Part shown: in pieces, positions 1 through 11,569 of the stretch | Layout: each line of letters begins with the position of its first letter | How positions within the stretch are numbered: position 1 is the stretch's first letter | Source of the DNA: Annulohypoxylon bovei var. microspora | Lineage: Eukaryota > Ascomycota > Sordariomycetes > Xylariales > Hypoxylaceae | DNA: 64,000 nt | Assembly (NCBI GenBank): GCA_022836615.1 | Contig: MU405306.1 | Coordinates: 87,956 to 151,955, forward strand | Reading direction: 5' to 3' | Made by a program: the position numbers and the translations under genes | Notes under the pieces: model-generated | Seen by the model: the letters and a program-made list of their open reading frames with translations, nothing else | What the model was told of the DNA's origin: nothing | The model's database searches: none

Positions 1-702
1 ACTAAATCTGCAGTGCCTATTGGCTAAATCTGCAGTACACAGCCACTGTGGCGAAGGTCCGGGCTGAATCGGTACACGCGTCACCATACAAATCCCCATA
101 CAAACCTAAGTACCCTTTTCTCACCCCTGCCTGCCCTCCCCATCAGACATACGCGCCAATTCAATCAATTATCTCCGCGTCAATAAAATTTAAACAATTA
201 AGAAAAGCTAATAATTACAACTGCTGTAAAAGAGCTATCTTTCGATTGACTTTGCATGTTTTGAATCCCTCTTTTACTCTGGTAAATTCAATTGAAAGCT
301 GATCACTTGTCCACCCGACCGGGTGTCAACCCACACGCGCGGCCACAGCTAGCTGAGCCGCGGTCGCATGTGTAAAACACCCCAGTTTCGAAGCTTAAGA
401 ACATGACGTAAACTGGTCCTCATGGGAGCTGACCTAGTCCATTGAAAAGCCCTTTGGATACTATTGTATAATATCAGCTTTATATGAATCGAAATAATAT
501 ATCGCGTACGATGCGGCTGCTTCAAGTTGTGGTTGAAATGAGGTCAAATTGGTGTTCCTGGCCGTGGCGCTAGTCGCTAGTGGCTAAAAGAGATACCTTT
601 ATTTGTATGGGGGATTGTATGGCGAAACTTGTACCGATTGAGCTCGGACCTTCGCTGTGGCAGTGTACTGCAGATTTAGCCAATCAATACTGCAGATTTA
701 GT
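1..702. mobile_element. non-autonomous DNA transposon (MITE-like) with long terminal inverted repeats
   Basis: The first ~115 bases are the imperfect reverse complement of ~590-702. Both ends read ACTAAATCTGCAGT inward, and both carry a second copy of CTAAATCTGCAGT a few bases further in. The outer ~73 bp match best, and similarity continues to CCATACAAA at about 95-110. There is no transposase frame between the ends, so the element is non-autonomous. The left end coincides with the window start, so it may extend further and the target duplication cannot be checked. The right end abuts the AT-rich block. Base composition is normal, so it has escaped most of the mutation seen next door. Confidence 0.75.
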
Positions 703-3700
703 GTTGCTCTTAATAAAATGATTATTAATAGTTTTAAAGTTATTAATAAATTTAAAAGTTTTATATTCGAAGTTTTCTTTAATTTTTAAAAAAATAACCT
801 CGATTTTTTTTTTTTTTTTAAAGTTCGTTATAATATTTTTAAATAAAAATTCATTAACATTAACGGTAAATAAATGGTATTTTTCAATTATATTCATAAA
901 TTTATTAAAAAAATCATTATTTTCGAAAACACATTTTCATTTTATTTCGAATAATTCTTTTAATAAATTTAACATTATATCGTAAAAATTAACGAAATTT
1001 TTAAAAACTTCGTTATTTTTATTTTTTTAAATGCATAATATTAAAATAATATAAATCTTATAATGTTTATTAAAAACTTCGTAATTATATAAATTTAATT
1101 TTTTTTTTAAGTTTATTACGTTTAAAGCGGATGTAATATTTATTATTATTTATAATATTTTCATCCATTATATTATCGTTTTTATTTTATACGTTAACGT
1201 TTTTTCATGATTTTTTATAATAAAATTATCGTTAAATATATTAAAATAATAATTTAATAACATTTTTAAAATTTAAAATATCATTTTTATCATTTAAATA
1301 TTTATAAAATATAACGTAAAAGGTTTTTAAAAAACGATTACTTTTAAAAAATTACATAATAAAATTATATTCCCCATTATATTTTAAAAAAAAAACCTTT
1401 ATATTTTAAACTTTAAATTTTTTAATTTTAATATAATAATTTTCATTAATAAAAGCGGTATATCATGTATTTATAATTCGTAAATATAAATTATTAAACT
1501 TATAATTTTTTTTAAAATTTAAATTATTTTAATAATTTTTATAAGGTATAATATCTTTAATTACCATTATTTTTATTTTATTAATTACGTAAATTAACGT
1601 TTTTATAATATAATTTTAAAAATAAATTAAAATTTTCATCGTTAAAGTTATAACTTTAAATAAATTTTATAAAACTTAAATCTTACATTTAATTTTACCG
1701 TTTTAATATTAATTATATACGGTAAAAGTAATAAATTTAATACTTATATTATTACATTTATTTTAAATTTTATTTATTTTAAATTTTTTACCACCATTTA
1801 ATTTTAACGTAATTATTTATTTATAAAAACCATCGTTAAATATAAATAAAATTAATAACCTTTTAAATATTATTATAATATATATTATAAACGTTTATAA
1901 CGTTTTATTTTTTATTTTATAAAAAATAAATTATTTATATTTATTATAATTTTTAATAATTAATATAAAATATCGATTACCATTAATTAATATAAATTTT
2001 AATTCACTTAAATTATATTAAATAATTTCATTAATATATTTAACACATTTTTAAAAATCTTTTAATAAAATTTTTATAATTTTTATTTAATTACATATAA
2101 AATAAAATAAAAATAAAATATTAAATATTTTTAAATTTATATTTATTATACATTTAATAATCCATTTTAATTATTTTATATTAAAGTAATAAAAGCGGCG
2201 ATATTAAAATATTAATTTACTTTTAACATCGTTAAATAATTTATTAAGTTTTTTAATTATTAAAGTTATTATTATACTTTTAATTTTACTTTTTATTAAC
2301 TTTAATTTACATTTTTATTACTTAAAAAAACGAATAATTTTTAATTTTTTTTTACCATGTTATTAAAGGAAAAACCCTTGTTTTTTAACATTAAAAATTA
2401 TTAAAATTATTTCGTTAAAATTATAAATTAAATTATAATTTAACCAACCATTTATTTAATAATATAATTTATTTAAAAAATTTTTAAGCGGGAAATTTTT
2501 CATATATAACATATATTATAATTTCAAGGTTTTAAGCTTTTTATTAATTTTTTAAAAAAAAAATAAATTTATTTTAATTTTCGTAACATATATAAAGCCA
2601 CCATTAATATTAATTTTATAATTTTTACCATAAATATTTACCATTATATTAAACTTAAAATTAATTTTATTATTAATTATATAAACATTCGCACTTATAT
2701 TATATAATAATTCGTTCCGTTATTTATTAAAATTATAAAAATTAACATTTTATAACGTTAATTTACCAAGCGATTTATTTATCATCGTTACGCTTTTTTA
2801 AATAAATCGTAAAATTAATAATATATAAATTAAATTTCGTAAATATTTAATTTAATTATAATTTTTAAATAATAAATTTAAATCTTTTTCGTTAACGTTC
2901 GTAATATAAAATCCATTACCTTTAATAATATATTAAAAGAATTTTTATAAAAATTAAAAAATATAATTAAAATAATATTAACTTTATAATACGTTAATTT
3001 ATTTATTATTTTTATTCGTATTAATTTATTAATTTAATTATTAATTTTTAAACTTTAAATAATTACGTTTAATATAACCGTATTCGTTACATTTAAAATA
3101 AAAAAAACTTTTTTCATTATTTTAATTTTATTTCTTTAATAAATATTTAAGTTTTTTAATAATTTAATTTTTTTTTTAAATATTATTAATAATACTTTTT
3201 TAACGGTTATTATTATAACCATTATTAATATTATTATTTTTTCCGCCGTTATTAACGTTATTACCGTTAACTTTTTTTCGAAATTTATTTATAAAATCTT
3301 TAATAACATTAATAATCGTATAATATTTATTACGAAAAAGCTTATAAAATAATTAAACTTAATTTTTTATTTTTTCTTTATAATTATTATAAAATATAAT
3401 AATAAATTACTTATTTTTAAGCTTTATTTTTATATTTTTAATAATTTTAATAATAAATTACCATTTTAAAAAATATTTAATAAGATTTTTACCATTATAT
3501 TTTTTTTTAATAAAATCATTTTATAAATCTTTTTAATAAACTTTATTAATAAAATTATACGTTCGTTAAAACATTTTAAACATTTTTATTTTTTTTCGCA
3601 TTTTAAAAATAAAATTTAATAATATTCGGCAATAAATATACATTAATATTTTAATTATATAAAACTCATTAAATTTAATAAACTTTATATGTTTTTCGTA

Positions 3701-4589
3701 ATTAATTTCTTTTAAAATTAATATAAAAACTTTTTAATATATTTATTAATTATTTTAATCTTTAAAATGATTTTCTTTATTAATCGAAAAATTAAAATAC
3801 TTTTAATTAAATTTACATACGATTTTATAAACCTTATATAAATTTTTATTAACCTTACGTTTATTTAATTTTTTTTTAACGTTACGGTTTATATTATTAT
3901 TAAAATCGAAAAATCCATTTAAATAATATACGTTTTTTAAACCACTTAAATTTAATAATAATAATAATAAATTTAATAATAAATCGTTTTTATTATTAAA
4001 AATATTTAAATTATTAAGATTAATTTTATTTTAATGTTTATTAATACATCGAAAACTTTTTTTATAAAATTTAACCTCATTTTTAACTTCGTTATTAAAA
4101 GCATTAATTAATTTATAATTTTCATTATTTTTATTATTAATTAATATTTTATTTTATTATAAATTAATCTTTTTATATTTTTTACATTAACTTTTATATT
4201 CGTTAAATTAAACCATTATTACATTATATAAAACGTTAAATTATAATTTTATCTTTAATATATAATCATTTTTTTATATTTTATTAATTAATTTTAATAA
4301 TTTAACCATTTTTAATAAAATGTAAAAAAATTCAAAAATTAATAATAATAATATCGATAATATCGATTAAATTTCAATAATAATAAATTTAACTTTAACG
4401 ATAATTATTCGTAACTTTTTAACCGTAATATATAATTATATATTCTTAATTATTAAATAATTACTTAACTTTTTTTAATCGTTAATAAATTTTTACAACC
4501 CATTAATTATTATTTTTTACGCCTTTTTTTTAATAATTATATTAAAATTACCCGTTTTTAAATCCTTAAAATTTAATATTTTATTTAAT
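703..4589. repeat. RIP-degraded AT-rich repeat block (older element, antisense retroelement remnant)
   Basis: The segment is overwhelmingly A and T, with no open frame of useful length. Remaining C is mostly in CG or CC, and CA is scarce, the pattern left by repeat-induced point mutation acting on CpA. A decayed gag zinc knuckle can be read on the minus strand (3059-3100), so at least part is a retroelement lying opposite to the intact-ended element that follows. No LTRs of its own could be delimited. The block continues beyond the nested element at 10934, which suggests it is the older host of that insertion. Confidence 0.8.
3059..3100 (-). pseudogene. decayed gag CCHC zinc knuckle
   Basis: On the minus strand the codons read Y-F-K-C-N-E-Y-G-Y-I-K-R-N-Y. 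The spacing is exactly C-x2-C-x4-H-x4-C if the first and last Y are former Cys (TGT to TAT) and the middle Y a former His (CAT to TAT). These are the G-to-A and C-to-T changes RIP makes. A retroviral-type zinc knuckle is the nucleic-acid-binding motif at the end of gag in LTR retrotransposons. The flanks are too decayed to place protein ends, and no functional product is expected. Confidence 0.6.
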
Positions 4590-4806
4590 TGTAATAACGC
4601 TTAGTTATTATTATTTTTAAAGTATATTAATGGAATTAATTAATTAATATTTTAACTATAAGGCTAATATATAAAAACCTTTTAAAGGAAATTACTTTAT
4701 GATTTTTTTTTTCTTAACTTTTTATTTTAAATATTTTCGTTAATAAAATACGTGGTCTTATTATTACATAAACTTTATTTTAATTAAAAATTTATTTACC
4801 GTAATA
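4590..4806 (+). repeat. 5' LTR of the Gypsy element
   Basis: This 217-bp repeat aligns along its length with 10712-10928, including AATACGTGGTC near 4747 and a run of matching AT-rich sequence. Differences between the copies are largely transitions, as expected from RIP plus age. It is directly preceded by the TTAAT target duplication. Confidence 0.85.
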
Positions 4807-7800
4807 TAATATTTAAAATTATTTATTTATTTTATTTTTTTAATTTAAAGGTTTACCTTTGAAATTCCTTTTTTTTTTAAATACATAAATGTTTATATAT
4901 TAATTTAATTCTTTTTAAGTTACGATACGTTTAAAACTTTATTTTTAATTTATATTTAATTTTTAAAAACTTTTATTTTCTTAAATAAAATTCCTTATAT
5001 TAATGGTTATAAAGCTTTGCTTTTGCTTGCGATAAAATATCCTTTAATATTATTTATTTTATTATTAATTAACGATAATATTTAAATCGTTAAATAAAGG
5101 CTTTAATAAAAACATTAAGTCGTTTATTAATTAAGTTAATTAATTAAAATCCGCTTTTATTTTTTTAATTATATAATTTTAAGTTAATAAGTTTTTATTT
5201 ACAATTAAAAAAGAATTTTTAACTTTAAAAAAAATATTAAAACCTTTAATAATTTAAAAAATTACTTAATTAATTATTTAATAATAAAATTAAAAACCTG
5301 CTTTTCTTTTTAAGAAAAAAAAAAAAAAAAAACTTTACTTATTAATAAATTTTTTAATTAAAACAAGTGTATTTTTTAATTAAATTTATAATAAAATTCC
5401 ATTATCCCACCTTTAAAACTTAACATAATAAAAGTAAATTTATTCCAAGCCATATTATTTATTATTTTAAATAAATTAATAATATTAAAAAATTAATTAT
5501 GAATTATTTTTTTTTCTTTTATTTTTTTTATTTTTTCTTTTCTTTTTATTCCTTCCGCTCCCCTTTGCGCCCTTTATTTTTTCACTTTAATTCATGCGTT
5601 ATAAAATTTAATTATCTTTTTAATAAAATAAAATAATAAGCTTAAAGAATTAAATAACTTTCGGCATACCTTTAAAACATAATTAATAATTTTATTTTTA
5701 TTTTCGTTAAAAATTTATATTAAGGATTTATGTCTTTTATTAAATGGATTAAATTTTACGTTCGAAAAATAAAAAATAAATACAAAAAATAAGTTTTAAA
5801 TTAATTAATAAAAATTTTTTAAAAAATATATTTAATTTATATAACTTTATTTATTCGTTGAAAGTAAAGTTAAATTAATTTTTTAACTTTTCTTTATTAA
5901 AAATAACATTAATTAATATATTAAGGTTAAATAAATGTACGATTTATTAAAATTATTATATAATAATTTTAACGTTAAAGTTTAAATTAAAAATAATTTT
6001 TATAAACTTAATATGTAATTAAACGAATAATTCTTTAAATTTTACGCGTTTTTTATATCGTTAATAAATAAAAGGAAAATCCTGGTATTTAAATAAAAAA
6101 AAAATTAAATTATTAATTAACCGTTAATTTTTACATTTAAGTTTTTCATTATTATTTAAATAAGAAAATAAAGTTTATTAAGTTTAAAAACCTTTATTTA
6201 ATGTTGGTTTAATAACATGTTAAAGCCGTTTAAAAGAAAATTAATTTAATAACCTTTTAACTTCGATTTAAAATTAAAGTTACTTTTAATGTTATAAAAA
6301 TAATTTCCATTAATTTTAACATTCTTCGTTTAATTATAAAAATTATAATTTAAGCACGTATAAAAGAACCTTTTTAAGTTCTTTTAATTCTTTACCAGCG
6401 CAACGTTTTTATAACGTTTAATATAAACTTAATTTATTACTTTTATAAATAAAAAAACCATTTCTTTAATAATTACCCGGTGCGTAATATAAAAGCCGGA
6501 ATTATAATTACCGTTTTAAAAAAAGAAATAACGGAATACAATAAAAACGACGTTAATTAAAAATTAAAAGAAAATAACGTTTAAATAAAGCTTTTAATTT
6601 AAGTTTTTTTTTATATATTTATTCGTTAATATTTATTTTTATTAATTTTAACTTTTTTAACCCCATAATAAAAGGATTATAATTTATAATTAATATATCG
6701 ATTCACTTGCGAAATATAAACGTAATAATAATAATATAAACGTTAATAAATATTAGAATATAAACGTATATAATTATTAATTAATAAAACGTATATTTAA
6801 TAATAAATATATAAAACCTTCCCACCATTTAATTTAATTAATCCATTATAATTAAAAGCTTTAACGGATAAATTATTAATTAAATTAACAAGGTAATTTA
6901 TATTAATATTTAAATATAAAATAAAAGTTTTTATAACGTATTTATTTTTTTAATAAACTTAAAGGACCGCTCTTAATTTTAAATAATATTAAGGTTTAAA
7001 TTTTTAATAAAACATAACATTATGTTAAATAACCAACGTTAATAATTAATTTTCCCCGAGTCGTTACTTTTTTACCATCGTTACGCTTTTAATATTACGT
7101 TAAAACTTTTTACTTTTCGAAAAAACGTGAATAAAATTATATAAAAAGATATAAAACGCCGTGATCGCCTTTAATTTCATGCCTTAAAGGAAAGGTAAAC
7201 CATTATGGCGTTTATATACTTTATAATAAACCTTATAATTAAAATAAATTAATAATTTTCCGTTATTATTCCACCTTTTTTTTTTTAATTTCCCGTTAAA
7301 CTCCCGGTGCATCCCGCACCACCACCCATTATAAACATTTATTTAATTTTAAGCTTAACGTTTATTAAAAAAATATCGCATTTTTAATAAAACTTTAATA
7401 TAATTTACAAGTTATTAAACGCTTTTATTTTATTATATTAAAAACTTAATTTAACTTTTAAAAAAAAGTTATAATAAAAAAATAACCTTATTTAAAAGTA
7501 AATTATAAAAAGGTTCTCCTTTTATTTATATAATTTAACCGAAATATTTTTAAAAAAAAACAACGATTCGTTATCGTTTTATTAACCTTTTAATTATAAA
7601 ATAAATTTAAAAAAAAGCGTTAACCCCATTAAGTTATATTTCCTTTATAATATAAGTACGAAACATTTATAAACCTTAAAAAAATATTTATTAAACCATT
7701 TACGTAAAAAGTAAATCGTACTTAATATAATTAAATATAAATCTTTTATTTTTTTTATAAAAAAGTTAAAAAATAACTTAAAGTTTTATATCGATTATTA

Positions 7801-8083
7801 AGAATTAAATACCCGCATTAAAAAAGATCGTTACTTTTTCCCTTTAATTAATAAAATATTAAAAAAGATCTTTAAAATTAAAATTTTTATAAAATTTAAT
7901 ATCCGTTAAGCTTTTTACCGTATTAAAATAAACCTTGCTTTAAAAGACTTTATTATTTTTTAAACCCGTTTTAAATCGTATAAATACCGCGTACTTTTTT
8001 TTAAATTAAATAATAAGCTTAATACGTTTTAAAGATATATTAATTAAACTTTTTTTTTATTTTTTAACGACTTTTACATAACG

Positions 8084-8270
8084 TATATAAATGATATTTT
8101 AATTTATTTAAAAAACCCATTCCTTTATAAACATTACGTACGATAAATGTTAAAACGTTTACATTCCATTAATTTACAAATTAATATTTAAAAAAGCAAG
8201 TTTTCGGTTATAAAAACCAAGTTTTTAAGGTTTATTATTTTTATTTCCAACGTGGCCGTTAATTAAAATA
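8084..8270 (+). pseudogene. decayed reverse transcriptase (active-site region) of the Gypsy element
   Basis: From 8084 the codons read Y-I-N-D-I-L-I-Y-L, matching the Ty3/Gypsy active site Y-x-D-D-I-L-(I/V)-(Y/F)-S after GAT to AAT (D to N) and TCA to TTA (S to L). Downstream in the same frame come R-L-H-S-I-N-L-Q-I-N-I, a stop, then K-S-K-F-S-V and K-F-L-R-F-I-I. This is the usual order after the active site (RLHxxGLQ..I, KxxF, KFLGFI). The stop at the Lys/Gln position is a TAA. Loss of the catalytic Asp and the many stops show that this RT is inactive. Confidence 0.8.
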
Positions 8271-9240
8271 AAATTAAAACGGTTTAAAATTAAAAAACAT
8301 TTTTTTAAATTCGAAAACTTTAATCGTTTTTAAGCTTTTATAATTTTTATTAATAATTTATATTAAAATATAATTAAATTATAAAACCCTTATATTTTTT
8401 TACCACCGCTTTATATTAAATTTAAATTAATAAGCACATTAAGGCATTTAAAACGTTAAAAATAACTTTAACCACCTTTTTAATTTTAAAATACTTTTAT
8501 AAAAATCGAAAAATTAAATTAAAAATTAACGCTTTTAATAAAGTAATTTTCGAAGCTTTTTCACAATTAAACGAGCTAAGAAATTAACATTTAATAACTT
8601 TCTTTTTTAAGATAATAATCTTTTCGAAATATAATTATTTTATTTATAATAAAAAGCTCCTTGCCATCGTAATAATAATGAAACTTTAAAAACATATACT
8701 TATTTCGTTAAATAATAAATTCGATATATTTATAAACTATTAAACGTTATAATATTTTGCTATTAAAAAAACGTTAAATTCCCGTTAAATTAATTAAAAT
8801 AAACACTTATTTTAATTTAATTATAAGTTATATTATCGCCCGAAAAAAGAAAATATAATAATTAACGTTTTATTTTAAAAAACGGTTAATTTAATCATTT
8901 AAAAAGCGATTAAAAAATATAATTAATTCGTTATTTTATTACTTTTTTTAATATTTTATAATAAAATAAATCCTTTATAACCTTTAATTAATAAGCTTTT
9001 AATAAACTTATTATTTTTAAATTTTTAATGCATTTTAATTGCGGTAGAAGTTTTCGAGGAAAAATTACTTTAAGGTATTAAGTTAATTAACGTTATTTTA
9101 ACGGTTAATTAAAATGTTATTAAATTAAAAGCGCAGCGCAAATAAGTTAAAAAAGAAAAAAACAAGTACGTTTTATAAAATAAATTATTACTTTTAAAAA
9201 AAAAATTAATAATTTTAAATAATAAAAAGCTTTATATTAA

Positions 9241-9380
9241 ATTATACGATAAGTTCCACCGTTTTTTAAATTAAACACATTTAAATCGAAATAAAATGCG
9301 TATAATAATATTAAAAAAGTATTTATAATTTAATATAAAAACGTTTATAAACCGTTATTACGTTTATTATAAATAATATT
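9241..9380 (+). pseudogene. decayed integrase zinc-binding (HHCC) region of the Gypsy element
   Basis: In one plus frame starting near 9245 the codons give Y-D-K-F-H, then T-H-L-N-R-N-K, then R-Y-Y-V-Y-Y-K-stop-Y. This fits the Ty3/Gypsy integrase head (H-x4-H, PGRNK, RYV..C.QC) with Cys changed to Tyr and Gln to stop by transitions. It lies about 1.1 kb after the RT active site, the expected position. The assignment rests on spacing and a few residues, so it is less certain than the RT. Confidence 0.55.
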
Positions 9381-10697
9381 AAAAAAATTAAAACTTTAAA
9401 GTTAAATTAATAAACTTATTTTAACCATTCCCCGTTAACGAATAAATATAATAATATATTTCGATAAATTTTAAGTTTATACCTTTTAATCACGAAAAGT
9501 TCGATTCGATTTTAATAATCGTTAATTAATTAAATAAAAAACCTTTTTTATTATTTATATATAAAATTTATACCGTTACGTAATTTATAAATTTATATTA
9601 TAAATACGTTTAATACATTTATAAAACCTTTAAAATAATTATATTTAATAAAAATCTTTAATTCGTAACCGTTTTTTTAAATAAATTAATTAAATTTACT
9701 AAGGTAAACCTTTATAAATCGATAATAAAACACTTGTAATTTAATAATTAAATAAAGATTTTTAATTAATTTATTTAAATGAAATTACGACTTTTCGTAA
9801 ATTATTTTTAAAATAATTAATTAAAAATATTACTTTACTTAAATTTCGTATACGCCATTTAACCGCATTTAAACATAAGGTTTTCCCCCGTAAAAATGAA
9901 AATAAAATTCGTTTTAAGGATAATTTTTAATTAATAAACCCGCACTCGTAAATTTAAAACCTTTTAAAAAAAACTTAACCGCACCGTTATTTAATCGTTA
10001 ATAAAACGCCGAACCTCCGTTATATAATAAGCTTATAAAAACCTTTTATTAACGTAAAATCATTAAAATAAATAAATTAATAAAAAAAAACGATTAATAA
10101 ATTAAATAATAAATAATTAAATATATATCCGCAAAAATAATTAATAAATAAATTACTTTTATAATAATTTAAATTATTTAATAATAAATTTTTTTAAAAT
10201 ATTAACGAAATTTTATCGTAACGTTTTCGAAATTAATTTACCCTTAAATATAAAAATCCATTAAATTTTAAACGCGAATTAATTAATTAAAATTTTAAAT
10301 AATTTAATTTTAAGGTAAATAATAAATTCCCCGCTTTTAATGGAAATTAATAAGAAATAAAAATACGAAATATTTAAAATATTAAATTTTAAATTTTTTA
10401 AAAAAAAACTTTAATATAAAATGAATTAAATAAATTATAACCTTAATTTAATATAATACCTTTTTAAAAACTTTTTTAACGCGTCGATTAAAGTAAAAAA
10501 CTTTTATAATTTATATTTTAAAACCGTTAATCCTTTGGTTAAACTTTAATAATAAATTAAAACCGTTATAAAAAATAAAATATTAAAAATAATAAATAAA
10601 AACGATTTATTCACCGTAAGAAAAAAGGAAATTAAAGGAATAAATTATAAACGCATTAATAAATAATTTATTTTTTTTATAAACCGAATTTTTTTTT

Positions 10698-10708
10698 AAA
10701 AAAAAAGG
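10698..10708 (+). other. polypurine tract before the 3' LTR
   Basis: A run of nine A followed by GG lies three bases before the 3' LTR. LTR elements use such a tract to prime plus-strand synthesis, so it sets the element's orientation. Confidence 0.6.
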
Positions 10709-10711
10709 TTA

Positions 10712-10928
10712 TATAATAACGTTTAATTATTATTATTTTTAAAATATATTAATAAAATTAATTAATTAATGTTTTAACCGTAAAATTAATATATAAAAAC
10801 CTTTTAAAAAAAACCATTTTATAATTTTTTTTTTTTTAATTTTTCATTTTAAATATTTTTATTAATAAAATACGTGGTCCCGTTATTACATAAGTTTTAT
10901 TTTAATTAAAAACTTACTCGTTGTAACA
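10712..10928 (+). repeat. 3' LTR of the Gypsy element
   Basis: 217 bp, same length as the 5' LTR, ending CGTTGTAACA and followed at once by the TTAAT target duplication. The original TG start is TA here. Confidence 0.85.
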
Positions 10929-10933
10929 TTAAT

Positions 10934-11115
10934 TTAAACGATTTTAAATATCGTAAAAATAATTTATTAATAATAATATAAATAAAATTATTAACGAAAA
11001 AATGTTATTATATAAACATTTAAAACTTAATCGTTACGTATATTAAAGTTAATTATTATTTTTAAAAATTAAAACTTTTTTAATTACTTAAGGAATTTTA
11101 CTTAATATATTACAA
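10934..11115. repeat. continuation of the older RIP-degraded repeat
   Basis: AT-rich sequence of the same kind as 703-4589, on the far side of the nested retrotransposon. It ends abruptly near 11115, where composition returns to about half G+C. No motif could be read in it. Confidence 0.6.
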
Positions 11116-11129
11116 ATAAAGCAATAGCT

Positions 11130-11310
11130 TTCCCAAGGTGGTCAATGCACTCGTAACCTACCCCTGGGATTCCCAGTTACCCACCTGCCCACATATACCT
11201 ATACATGAGGTCCCCGTTCCGGGAACACAAGACCCGAACTTTCCACACCCGCACGGACCACCTTGCAACGACCTGGGTTCGAATCCCATGCTTTGCAACC
11301 TTTTACTTAT
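11130..11310 (+). repeat. possible tRNA-derived (SINE-like) remnant
   Basis: The string GGTTCGAATCCCA at about 11276-11288 is a perfect pol III B-box / T-psi-C arm (TGGG stem, TTCGAAT loop, CCCA). About 130 bases upstream GGTGGTCAATGCACTCG (from 11138) resembles an A-box/D-arm. A TTTTA run follows the 3' side. A-to-B spacing is much larger than in a tRNA, so it is not a functional tRNA gene. A SINE head or a tRNA fragment with an insertion are the options. Confidence 0.35.
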
Positions 11311-11371
11311 TTTTATATATCACCGCTCGTCCCGCCGCCCTCAACCCATCCCTCCAACCCTCCAGCCCTAG

Positions 11372-11440
11372 GTACTGGCGGCTGCGTGCCTTTGCTCGGC
11401 GCGCTGCGCGCGCCTCGCAAAGCCCCTCCGCCGCCAGTAC
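11372..11440. repeat. GC-rich hairpin repeat, copy 1
   Basis: A 69-bp near-palindrome. It opens GTACTGGCGGC and closes GCCGCCAGTAC, with CTTTGC/GCAAAG and GGCGCGC/GCGCGCC pairing nearer the centre. The stem is interrupted by one internal bubble. A second copy lies 131 bp downstream. Confidence 0.8.
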
Positions 11441-11503
11441 AGGCACCCGTACAACCCCAGGATCCCCGGCCCTCCATCACCTTCAACCCCAGCCCTAGGG
11501 CCC

Positions 11504-11569
11504 AGGCGGCTGCGTGCCTTTGCTCGGCGCGCTGGCGCGCGCCTCGCAAAGCCCCTCCGCCGCCAGTAC
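11504..11569. repeat. GC-rich hairpin repeat, copy 2
   Basis: Nearly identical to 11372-11440, differing by a G inserted in the central GCGC run and by the loss of the first bases (GGCCC instead of GGTACT). The upstream CCAGCCCTA is shared by both copies, so the duplicated unit is larger than the hairpin. Confidence 0.8.

Larger units (their letters stand above)
4590..10928 (+). mobile_element. full-length RIP-inactivated Ty3/Gypsy LTR retrotransposon
   Basis: Two 217-bp direct repeats (4590-4806 and 10712-10928) bound a 5.9-kb interior. The LTRs start TGTAATAACG (TATAATAACG in the 3' copy) and end CGTTGTAACA or its RIP-altered form, so they have the TG...CA ends of LTRs. A 5-bp target duplication TTAAT is present at 4585-4589 and 10929-10933. 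A polypurine tract precedes the 3' LTR, placing the sense strand on plus. Decayed RT and integrase motifs lie in the order RT then IN, which fits Ty3/Gypsy rather than Ty1/Copia. In-frame stops occur everywhere, so the copy is dead. It is nested in an older AT-rich repeat. Confidence 0.88.
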
